Below, piece after piece: positions 1-5,471 of a DNA stretch of 11,902 nt. Made by a program: the position numbers and the translations under genes. Within the stretch, counting starts at the first letter, position 1. Each line of letters begins with the position of its first letter. This stretch comes from Acidisphaera sp035272265. Its GTDB lineage: Bacteria; Pseudomonadota; Alphaproteobacteria; Acetobacterales; Acetobacteraceae. Location: contig DATEQV010000140.1 in NCBI GenBank assembly GCA_035272265.1, forward strand, positions 1 to 11,902, given 5' to 3'. Below the pieces are notes generated by a model. That model searched no databases. It saw only the letters and a program-made list of their open reading frames with translations, and was not told the origin of the DNA.

Positions 1-285
1 ACGGCGAACGCGATCTTGATCGCCGTCAGGCGCGGGCGGATGCGTGCCGGCACCCAAGCAGCCGAAATGGCGAGATTGTCCGCTCTGCCGATCAAGATCG
101 ATCGGGAAACGCAGTCGCGCGCGTGGTCGGACACGTTCGATTTCGCGCAGCGCTTCAGCCTCACGGCTTACGACGCATCCTACCTCGAACTGGCACATAG
201 AACCCGGCTGCCGCTGGCCTCTTTCGACCGCAAGCTATGCGAAGCCGCATCCGCCGTTGGCGTGCATGTCGTCGGCAACGGGTAA
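1..285 (+). CDS. VapC-like PIN-domain ribonuclease, 3' end only
   Basis: The reading frame is open from the first base and ends at TAA 283-285, so the start lies left of the window. An internal ATG at 16 is not a credible start, because the residues before it (TANAILIAVRRGR) match the helix just after the first acidic residue in VapC proteins. The end of the protein has the usual VapC C-terminal half: LTAYDASYLELA with the third acidic residue of the PIN active site, then LPLASFDRKL with the fourth. VapC toxins are small PIN-fold RNases held inactive by a VapB antitoxin, usually encoded just upstream, which here would be outside the window. The next reading frame begins 8 bases after the stop. 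I am confident of the PIN family. Toxin activity is inferred from the family. Confidence 0.8.
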   Translation, partial: TANAILIAVRRGRMRAGTQAAEMARLSALPIKIDRETQSRAWSDTFDFAQRFSLTAYDASYLELAHRTRLPLASFDRKLCEAASAVGVHVVGNG

Positions 286-293
286 GCTCCGAT

Positions 294-383
294 ATGGACC
301 TGATCGACAAGCTCCGCATCCTCGCCGGCGCCAGACACGACGGGTCCTGCGCCTCGCCCTCGCAAACGGAACCGTTCGCCTGA
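294..383 (+). pseudogene. Remnant of radical SAM DNA modification/repair gene (TIGR03916-like)
   Basis: ATG 294 opens a 29-codon frame ending at TGA 381-383. Its first residues, MDLIDKLRILAG and then ARHDGSCAS, line up with the N-terminus of the radical SAM protein normally encoded directly upstream of DUF4130/UdgX genes, whose start I recall as close to MDL.EKL.ILADAAKYDASCASSG. After SCAS only nine residues remain, ending QTEPFA, which could be the natural C-terminal tail. Most of a protein that is usually about 400 residues long is missing, including the whole radical SAM core and its CX3CX2C cluster motif. The simplest reading is an in-frame internal deletion that left both ends. The stop overlaps the start of the udgX-like gene, the arrangement expected of an ancestral coupled gene pair. 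The match was made by eye and from memory. Confidence 0.6.
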
Positions 384-1720
384 CCGCGGTCGTCCTTTCG
401 CGTCCGACCGACTGGGACGGGTTCCGCGCCGCGACCCGCGCGCACATCCTCGCCGGCACGTTCAACGTCTCGCGCGCGCTGGTCGAACTTGCGCAAGCCG
501 TCATCCTCGCGCGCGACCCCGAGCGCTTCGCGCTGCTCTACCGCCTGTTCTGGCGCTACCACCGCGGCGAGCGCCAGCTCATGGAGCAGGCCACCGACCC
601 CGACCTGCACCGCGCCACGCGGCTCGCGCAATCGGTGCGCCGCGACATGCACAACATGCGCGCCTTCGTCCGCTTCCGCGCCGTGCAGGAGCCCGACGGC
701 ACGCGCTACGTCGCGTGGTTCGAGCCCGAGCACTACATCGTCGAAGCCAACGCCGGCTTCTTCGCCCGTCGCTTCGCCGCGATGGCGTGGTCGATCCTCA
801 CGCCCGACTGCAGCGCGCACTGGGACCTCGCGAGCCTCACCTTCGGCCCCGGCGCCGATCCGTCCGACGTCCCCGACGACGACGCGCTGGAGGCATACTG
901 GCGCGCCCGTTTCTCGGCGATCTTCAATCCCGCCCGGCTGACGGCGATGCTGTCGGACACGCGCGGCGCATCCTGGCGCAACCTGACCGACCCTGCGGCG
1001 ATTCCAGACCCGATGCGGTCCGCCGCCCCGGCGACCGATCCCATGCCGGAGCAGGACATGCGCGATCCAACCAAGATGCCGCTCGGTCCCGTCCGCACCG
1101 CCGCCGCTCGCGCGGGCACCGGCGCCAACGACACGCGGCTGGCGCGCGCCGCGCACGAAGCCGCCGAGTGCCGCCGCTGCGACCTCTGGCAGCCGGCGAC
1201 CCAGACCGTGTTCGGCGAAGGCCCGCCGGACCCGCGCATCATGTTCGTGGGCGAGCAGCCGGGCGATCAGGAAGACCTCGCCGGCCGCCCCTTCGTCGGG
1301 CCCGCCGGGCAGATCCTCGACCGCGCGCTGGAAGAAGCGGGCGTGGACCGCCGCACGGTGTACGTCACCAATGCGGTCAAGCACTTCCAGTTCGTCCCCC
1401 GCGGCAAACGCCGCATCCACGCCAAGCCCGACAGCGTGGAGATCGTCGCCTGCCAGCACTGGCTCGACATCGAGCGCGACGTGATCCGGCCCGCGCTGAT
1501 CGTGCTGCTGGGCGCGACGGCGGCACGCGCGGTGCTCGGCCGCATGGTGACGATCTCGCGCGAACGCGGCGAGCGCATTCCGCTCGACGCGCGCAGCGAT
1601 GCGTTCGTCACCGTGCATCCGTCCTACCTGCTGCGCCTGCCCGACGAGGACAGCAAGGCGCGCGAGTACCGCGCGTTTGTCGCCGATTTGCGCAAGGCGG
1701 CGAAGCTGGTCGCGGCGTAG
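380..1720 (+). CDS. DUF4130-UdgX fusion, uracil-DNA binding protein; start and N-terminus damaged
   Basis: UdgX proteins are uracil-DNA glycosylase relatives that excise uracil and stay covalently bound to the abasic DNA through a His in the KRRIH loop. Counting from CTG 380 (446 residues), a DUF4130 (TIGR03915-like) region spans about 1-215. The UDG domain follows: Cys264-x2-Cys267 of the Fe-S cluster, GEQPGDQED at 291-299 with GRPFVGPAG, KRRIH at 343-347 with the likely crosslinking His347, Cys358, and HPSYLLR at 413-419. All catalytic motifs look intact. The frame has no ATG, GTG or TTG between 268 and the start of homology. MTAVVLSRPTDWDGF begins at CTG 380, which overlaps the preceding TGA as ATG would in an ATGA junction, so I place the start there. 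The alternative is ATG 266, inside vapC. DUF4130 appears to miss about 30 residues after residue 26. The enzyme domain may still work if translated. Confidence 0.8.
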   Translation: MTAVVLSRPTDWDGFRAATRAHILAGTFNVSRALVELAQAVILARDPERFALLYRLFWRYHRGERQLMEQATDPDLHRATRLAQSVRRDMHNMRAFVRFRAVQEPDGTRYVAWFEPEHYIVEANAGFFARRFAAMAWSILTPDCSAHWDLASLTFGPGADPSDVPDDDALEAYWRARFSAIFNPARLTAMLSDTRGASWRNLTDPAAIPDPMRSAAPATDPMPEQDMRDPTKMPLGPVRTAAARAGTGANDTRLARAAHEAAECRRCDLWQPATQTVFGEGPPDPRIMFVGEQPGDQEDLAGRPFVGPAGQILDRALEEAGVDRRTVYVTNAVKHFQFVPRGKRRIHAKPDSVEIVACQHWLDIERDVIRPALIVLLGATAARAVLGRMVTISRERGERIPLDARSDAFVTVHPSYLLRLPDEDSKAREYRAFVADLRKAAKLVAA

Positions 1721-1755
1721 GCCTGTATCGGCCGGAGTGCAGGCTCGGCTTACAT

Positions 1756-1851
1756 CGTCATTGCGAGGCGCTCCGCGACGAAGCAACCCAGGGTCGCGCG
1801 AAAAGCGTCTTTCACGCGGCTCTGGGTTGCTTCGCTACGCTCGCAATGACG
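1756..1851. repeat. Palindromic intergenic repeat, REP-like (GTCATTGCGAG family)
   Basis: The left arm begins CGTCATTGCGAGG and continues to GACGAAGCAACCCAGGG. The right arm reads CTCTGGGTTGCTTCG, then CGCTCGCAATGACG, which is the reverse complement with a few mismatches. The arms flank about 25 bases and would fold into a long imperfect hairpin. The element sits between the convergent udgX-like gene and the small membrane-protein gene, so it could end transcription from both sides. It has no T-run like a classical intrinsic terminator. Related arms occur at 3574-3611 and, as a variant, at 4522-4626. Confidence 0.85.
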
Positions 1852-1883
1852 AGGTCAGGTCGATCCAGCCACCCCGCCGCGCG

Positions 1884-2090
1884 CTACGCGAACAGCGCCA
1901 ACACCTGCAACGCCACCGTCAGCACGCTCACAAGCCCGAAGATCACCCGCAGCAGAATGCGCGCCCAACCGCGCACCAGAAAGCTGGCCGCCAACGCGCC
2001 GAACGCGACGGCAAGGGCGATCGGCCAGTTCAGGTAGATGACGAACAGCACCACGAACCACGGCGGGAGGTTGAGGTCGATGTCGCTCAC
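1884..2090 (-). CDS. Small two-helix membrane protein, unknown function
   Basis: I do not recognise this 68-residue protein. From GTG 2090 it reads MSDIDLNLPPWFVVLFVIYLNW and has two hydrophobic stretches, about residues 11-36 and 45-67, separated by a short basic turn (LVRGWARI). That fits a hairpin-like inner-membrane protein. The stop is TAG at 1884-1886. An in-frame GTG at 2177 would add 29 hydrophilic residues. I prefer 2090 because that extension has many A/T-ending codons, unlike the rest of the gene, and would begin two bases from the edge of a palindromic repeat. Neither start has a clear Shine-Dalgarno sequence. The gene converges on the udgX-like gene with a repeat between them. 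Confidence 0.55.
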   Translation of the reverse strand: MSDIDLNLPPWFVVLFVIYLNWPIALAVAFGALAASFLVRGWARILLRVIFGLVSVLTVALQVLALFA

Positions 2091-2178
2091 GCGCCCACGC
2101 CGCCGCGGGTCACCTGTGGACGGGCCGCGATGCGGGGCGGAGGCTGTTTCCGTGTTCGTATCGTCATCTGATTTCACT

Positions 2179-2271
2179 CGTCATGACCGGCCTTGTGCCG
2201 GTCATCCACGACTTTCTTGATTTGCAGCGCCGACGCAGTCGTGGATGGCCGGGCCAAGCCCGGCCATGACG
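2179..2271. repeat. Palindromic repeat with self-complementary arms
   Basis: The left arm runs CGTCATGACCGGC...GTCATCCACGACT (2179-2213). The right arm runs AGTCGTGGATGGCC...GGCCATGACG (2237-2271). The arms are near-perfect reverse complements around a loop of about 23 bases. Each arm is also a palindrome in itself: GACCGGCCTTGTGCCGGTC on the left and GGCCGGGCCAAGCCCGGCC on the right. The element could therefore form one long hairpin or two separate hairpins. It differs in sequence from the GTCATTGCGAG repeats elsewhere in the window and lies upstream of the divergent small membrane-protein and acyltransferase genes. Confidence 0.8.
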
Positions 2272-2442
2272 GGGATGGCACTGTAATGCGATTCCGGTCA
2301 GCTCGGAACCGCTCTATGACAGTTCCGACCGGACTGGAAGTCCCCTCCGCTGCTTGACGCGCCGCACCCCGCGTGTTGAGAGCGGCAGCGTCCTCCGCCA
2401 GTCCAGCAGGCGCGCGTCCGTCAACCAGATCAGGCCTTTCCG
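2272..2442. other. Intergenic leader before the acyltransferase gene
   Basis: This is the rest of the gap between the palindrome at 2179-2271 and the acyltransferase start. It holds an imperfect inverted repeat at 2294-2332: CCGGTC and CGGAAC, a 12-base loop, then GTTCCG and ACCGG, with a 4-base bulge on the left side. That could be a leader hairpin or an operator. No convincing promoter hexamers or coding frame are visible. The promoter of the acyltransferase gene should lie here. Confidence 0.4.
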
Positions 2443-3540
2443 GTGAAATCGTCGAGCGGATCGTATTTCGTCGGGCTCGACCATCTGCGCGGACTCGCCG
2501 CCTTCACCGTCTTCACCTGGCACTTCCTGCACTCGATCGACGGCCACCCGCTGCCCTTCGCGCATCCGCCGAACTTCTTCCCGCTCGCCGTGCTCGACGA
2601 GGGCCATGTCGGCGTCGCCCTGTTCATGACGCTCAGCGGCTACCTGTTCGCCAAGCTGCTCGACGGAAGCCGGTTCCACTACGGCTGGTTCCTGTGGAAC
2701 CGCCTGCTCCGGCTCGCACCCCTGCTGCTGCTGGTCATCGCCATCGACGCGCTGCGCCACCGCGACTCGCTGGCGGACACGCTCGAAACGCTCGCCAGCG
2801 GGTTCGTGCTGCCGGTCTGGCCCAACGGCGGCTGGTCGATCGCGATCGAGACGCAGTTCTATCTCGTCCTGCCGCTGATCCTGCTGCTCGCCGCGCTGCG
2901 CGGCTGGTATCCGCTGCTCATCGTCGCCGCCGCGCTTGGCCCGCGCTGCGTGCTGTTCGCTCGGCTGGGGCAGGTCCAGACGCTGTCGCACTTCACCATC
3001 GTCGGCCGCATCGACCAGTTCGTCTTCGGCATCGTCTTCTACGGCGCCCGCCGCACGCTGACGGGCCGGCACTACGTCATGACGACCGCCGCCCTTCTGT
3101 TCACCTACGGCTACTACCTGTTCGACAAGGCGGGCGGGTTCTTCCTCATGCCCGCCTACCCCTCGCCCTCGCCGGTCTGGATCGTGTTGCCCACCATCGA
3201 GGGCGCATTCTTCGGCGCGCTGATCGCGTTCTACGACACGTCGTTCAGCTTCGCGAACCGCGGCGTTTCATGGTTGCTCGCCAGGATCGGCACCTACTCC
3301 TACTCGATCTACCTGCTGCACGTCTTCGTGGTGTTCGATCTCGCCGCCTTCATCGGCGCGCACTTGGTCCGGATCGACACGTTCTACGTGGGCCTCGCCT
3401 GCTCGGCCGGCGCGTTCCTGCTCCTGCTGCCGTTCGCGGCCGCGAGCTACCATTTCTTCGAGCTGCCGTTCCTGAAGTTCCGCCGCACCTACATCAAGGC
3501 GCGCATCCCGCAGCGCTCGCCCGTGCATCAGCCCGGCTGA
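2443..3540 (+). CDS. Acyltransferase family 3 (OafA/YrhL-like) integral membrane protein
   Basis: Proteins of this family (PF01757) sit in the inner membrane with about ten helices and move acyl groups, often acetyl or succinyl, onto sugars of surface polysaccharides, O-antigen or lipid-linked glycans. The 365-residue length matches single-domain members. The N-terminus has the family signature GLDHLRGLAAFTVFTWHF at 11-28, with conserved Arg16 and His27. Next come RLLRLAPLLLLVIAIDA, then WSIAIETQFYLVLPLILLLA, and near the end SYSIYLLHVFVVF. Many hydrophobic segments alternate with basic turns throughout. GTG 2443 is chosen because it lies just before the signature. Only a weak AGG precedes it, about nine bases upstream. 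The gene stands alone, with no glycan-synthesis neighbours, so the acceptor cannot be named. Confidence 0.9.
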   Translation: MKSSSGSYFVGLDHLRGLAAFTVFTWHFLHSIDGHPLPFAHPPNFFPLAVLDEGHVGVALFMTLSGYLFAKLLDGSRFHYGWFLWNRLLRLAPLLLLVIAIDALRHRDSLADTLETLASGFVLPVWPNGGWSIAIETQFYLVLPLILLLAALRGWYPLLIVAAALGPRCVLFARLGQVQTLSHFTIVGRIDQFVFGIVFYGARRTLTGRHYVMTTAALLFTYGYYLFDKAGGFFLMPAYPSPSPVWIVLPTIEGAFFGALIAFYDTSFSFANRGVSWLLARIGTYSYSIYLLHVFVVFDLAAFIGAHLVRIDTFYVGLACSAGAFLLLLPFAAASYHFFELPFLKFRRTYIKARIPQRSPVHQPG

Positions 3541-3567
3541 CGCGGATCACGTCACGCGCGATCCGCG
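3541..3567 (+). terminator. Hairpin directly after the acyltransferase stop
   Basis: CGCGGATC (3541-3548) and GATCCGCG (3560-3567) form a perfect 8-bp stem around an 11-base loop, starting at the first base after TGA 3538-3540. The position suggests a transcription terminator. No T-run follows, so a factor-independent role is uncertain. Confidence 0.45.
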
Positions 3568-3573
3568 CAAACC

Positions 3574-3611
3574 CGTCATTGCGAGGAGCGGAGCGACGAA
3601 GCAACCCAGGG
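3574..3611. repeat. Half copy (left arm only) of the GTCATTGCGAG palindromic repeat
   Basis: CGTCATTGCGAGGAGC followed by GAGCGACGAAGCAACCCAGGG matches the left arm of the repeat at 1756-1851, including the CAACCCAGGG end. No matching right arm is found in the following 200 bases, so this is a solo arm or a decayed copy. It lies between the acyltransferase hairpin and the promoter of the next gene. Confidence 0.7.
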
Positions 3612-3702
3612 CCGCGTGACGGGCGCTCGCGGAGTGCTGCGGGTCGGTGCCTGAACGACCCCGGCAAGCAGGACCGCAATCCAGGTCCCAAGAATAAATA
3701 CC

Positions 3703-3731
3703 TTGCCAAGCTTCTCTCGCGACCCTATTCT
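3703..3731 (+). promoter_or_regulatory. Putative sigma-70 promoter for the Arg/Pro-rich protein gene
   Basis: TTGCCA (3703-3708) and TATTCT (3726-3731) are separated by exactly 17 bases and each differs little from the consensus -35 and -10 hexamers. They lie in a locally AT-richer patch (AGAATAAATACCTTGCC) in otherwise very GC-rich DNA. Transcription would start near 3738 and leave a leader of about 45 bases. That leader carries a small hairpin, CCCGG/CCGGG at 3741-3756, and the Shine-Dalgarno sequence. Confidence 0.5.
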
Positions 3732-3770
3732 CGTGGTGAGCCCGGCGCGGTCCGGGGAACCTCGAGCCCC

Positions 3771-3777
3771 AGGGAGG
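3771..3777 (+). promoter_or_regulatory. Strong ribosome binding site (AGGGAGG)
   Basis: AGGGAGG lies five bases before ATG 3783. It is the clearest Shine-Dalgarno sequence in the window and fixes the start of the Arg/Pro-rich protein. Confidence 0.75.
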
Positions 3778-3782
3778 GCCGG

Positions 3783-5087
3783 ATGTTCGACTTCCTGCCG
3801 CCCTTCCTCAAGCGGCTCTACCAAAGCCTTCGCGTCCCGTACGCCCGCGGCACCCGCGTGCGCGCCACCCCCGAGCCCGAGCCCGAGATCGCCGCCTCGG
3901 CCCGCGAGCGCATGTTCAGGGTCGAGATCATCCAGGACGCCTTCTGCGAACGCCGGCCCAGGCCGGAGCGCCTCTTCCGCAAGCCGACGGGCCATCGCGA
4001 CCTCTATTCCTGGTGCGACCTGGAGGCCTCCCGCTACCCCACCACCCGGCACCGCTGCGCCCACTGCACCGACGCCCGCGACCTCTACCGCCGCGCCAAC
4101 GCAGGCGACTGGCAGGCCGAATGCCGCCTGCACCGGCTGGCGACGCGCGCGTCGATGCGCCTGCTCGCCCAGCGCCGCGCCTGGGCCGAAACCCGCCGCC
4201 GCCAGCGCGCCGCGCGGACCCCCGAACCGGGGCCGCCGCCGGTGATCTGGGTCATGCTCGGCTGGAAGCGCTGGCGCGACCGACGCGCCGAATACCCTCC
4301 CGCGACCGAGCGCTGGTTCATCGTCGAGCGCCGCGCGGCCGAGGCCAAGCTCGTGCGCGCGCACACCCGCACGCTGCAACGCATGGCCCAGCGCAGCCGC
4401 GCCCGCCGGCGCGACCGCGACGTCGCGCGGGAGACCGCGCACCGGCATCTGCACGCAGCGGAACAGCCGGCGGACCGCGCGCCGGGTCCGGGCGAGAAGG
4501 GAACTGACGCAACCACGTCCCCGTCATCGCGAGGCGCGCAGCGCCGTGGCGATCCAGGGCAACGTGATAGGCGCCTGCCGCGCCGCCCTGGATCGCCACG
4601 CCGCCAAGAGGCGACGCGGAATGACGACGCGGACGCAACCGCGCCCTCGGAACCGCCGGCCGAAGCCGCGCCTTCGCCCGAGACGCCCGCCATCGCGCCG
4701 GCACCCTCGGCACCGGCGACTCCTCCCGCACCGCGCATCGCACTGATTCCGTACCCGCCCGGCAGCACCACCATCATCAAGATCGGCGCCGCGCGGGCGA
4801 CGATCCCGCCGCCGCGCCCCCAACGCCTCGCCGGCGCGCCAACACCCGCGCCCGGCCACACCGCGAACGCCTCGCCGTCGCCGGCCGCGCGAGACGCGGG
4901 CGCGTGCCGACTGCACGGCCACGGCTGTGGCCACTCGCTCCCTGCCGATCGTGACGTGTCGTCCCGGGAGCTGCCCCGGGTCAGGCTGCCGCAGGCTGCC
5001 GCGCCGCCTCGCGGATCTTCTTCGCCATCGACGCGATGCCGTTGCCGCGATTCGACGACAGCGCCGCGATCAGGCCCAGATCCTTGA
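3783..5087 (+). CDS. Unrecognised Arg- and Pro-rich protein with a Cys cluster and an in-frame repeat insertion
   Basis: I do not recognise a family. The start is secure, with AGGGAGG and a promoter-like sequence upstream. Of 434 residues, about 1-235 form a highly basic, Arg- and Trp-containing region that opens MFDFLPPFLKRLYQSLRVPY and includes Cys78, His90, Cys92-x2-Cys95 and Cys114. That spacing could bind zinc. Residues 247-281 are encoded by a palindromic repeat and look like translated repeat (RGAQRRGDPGQRD). From about 282 to 390 the protein is Ala/Pro-rich with one less biased stretch (PRIALIPYPPGSTTIIKIG). The last 35 or so residues come from DNA antisense to sufE and look unlike evolved protein, so an upstream frameshift or a lost stop is possible. 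No signal peptide or membrane helix is obvious. Nucleic-acid binding is a guess from charge alone. Confidence 0.6.
   Translation: MFDFLPPFLKRLYQSLRVPYARGTRVRATPEPEPEIAASARERMFRVEIIQDAFCERRPRPERLFRKPTGHRDLYSWCDLEASRYPTTRHRCAHCTDARDLYRRANAGDWQAECRLHRLATRASMRLLAQRRAWAETRRRQRAARTPEPGPPPVIWVMLGWKRWRDRRAEYPPATERWFIVERRAAEAKLVRAHTRTLQRMAQRSRARRRDRDVARETAHRHLHAAEQPADRAPGPGEKGTDATTSPSSRGAQRRGDPGQRDRRLPRRPGSPRRQEATRNDDADATAPSEPPAEAAPSPETPAIAPAPSAPATPPAPRIALIPYPPGSTTIIKIGAARATIPPPRPQRLAGAPTPAPGHTANASPSPAARDAGACRLHGHGCGHSLPADRDVSSRELPRVRLPQAAAPPRGSSSPSTRCRCRDSTTAPRSGPDP
4522..4626. repeat. Palindromic repeat embedded in frame within a coding region
   Basis: The left arm begins CGTCATCGCGAGG and ends CGTGGCGATCCAGGG. 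The right arm begins CCCTGGATCGCCACG, an exact 15-base reverse complement of the left-arm end, and closes with GGAATGACG. The element is about 105 bases, or 35 codons, and adds residues 247-281 to the Arg/Pro-rich protein without a stop. It is a variant of the 1756-1851 repeat in which GAAGCAACCCAG is replaced by GTGGCGATCCAG. Confidence 0.8.
4963..4980 (-). terminator. Possible terminator hairpin after sufE
   Basis: CCCGGG, a 6-base loop, then CCCGGG lie immediately downstream of the sufE stop (TGA, complement of 4981-4983). The stem is short but all G/C. No T-run follows on the minus strand. The hairpin falls inside the opposing Arg/Pro-rich reading frame. Confidence 0.35.
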
Positions 5088-5427
5088 GGAACACCGGGTC
5101 GGTCGCGGCGATTTCATCCGGCGTGCGGCCGGAATACACGCGCAGCAGCATCGCGATCAGGCCGGAGACGATCGCGGCGTCGGACGCGCCGGCGAAGAAC
5201 ATGCGCCCCTCGCGGATCACCGGCTCCATCCACACGCGGCTCTGGCAGCCCGGCACGCGATGGGCGTCGTCGGCCCACTCGTCGGGGAACGGCCGCAGCT
5301 TGCGGCCGAGGTCGATGATGTAGCCGTAGCGGTCCATCCAGTCGTCGAACACCGCCAGCTCGTCGGCGATCGCGGCGATCGCCTCGGCGGCGGTCGGCTC
5401 CTCGGGCTGCACGAAGGGATCGCTCAT
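4981..5427 (-). CDS. sufE: SufE family Fe-S cluster assembly protein
   Basis: SufE accepts persulfide sulfur from the cysteine desulfurase SufS on a single active cysteine and passes it to the SUF scaffold, in the cytoplasm. This 148-residue protein has the SufE fold signature in order: DDWMDRYGYIIDLGRKL at about 29-44, then HRVPGCQSRVW with active Cys61. It continues with FFAGASDAAIVSGLIAMLLRVYSGRTPDEI and ends with the LGLIAALSSNRGNGIASM helix typical of SufE. ATG 5427 is chosen over the adjacent upstream GTG 5430. No clear Shine-Dalgarno sequence is present. The gene follows the patatin-like gene on the same strand after about 44 bases and may be read from the same transcript. No other suf genes are in view. 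Its 3' end overlaps the opposing Arg/Pro-rich frame by about 107 bases. Confidence 0.93.
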   Translation of the reverse strand: MSDPFVQPEEPTAAEAIAAIADELAVFDDWMDRYGYIIDLGRKLRPFPDEWADDAHRVPGCQSRVWMEPVIREGRMFFAGASDAAIVSGLIAMLLRVYSGRTPDEIAATDPVFLKDLGLIAALSSNRGNGIASMAKKIREAARQPAAA

Positions 5428-5471
5428 CACGCTGAGGTGCGCAGCCCGCCGCCGTGCGTCAAGCCGTCCCG

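Noticed and set aside
161..1786. A 541-codon minus-strand frame opposite the udgX-like gene
   Set aside because: It begins inside the palindromic repeat and mirrors the UdgX coding frame without recognisable motifs.
1756..1851. CRISPR repeat or tRNA-like structure
   Set aside because: There is a single palindrome with no regular spacers, and no cloverleaf or CCA-type end is present.
2354..2382. TTGACG followed 17 bases later by TGAGAG as a promoter for the acyltransferase gene
   Set aside because: The -35 is good but the -10 has almost no match to consensus, and such hits occur by chance.
3494..3709. A 71-codon minus-strand frame upstream of the Arg/Pro-rich gene
   Set aside because: Its only distinctive stretch (LLRRSAPRNDG) is the translated solo repeat arm, and the rest lies opposite the acyltransferase end.
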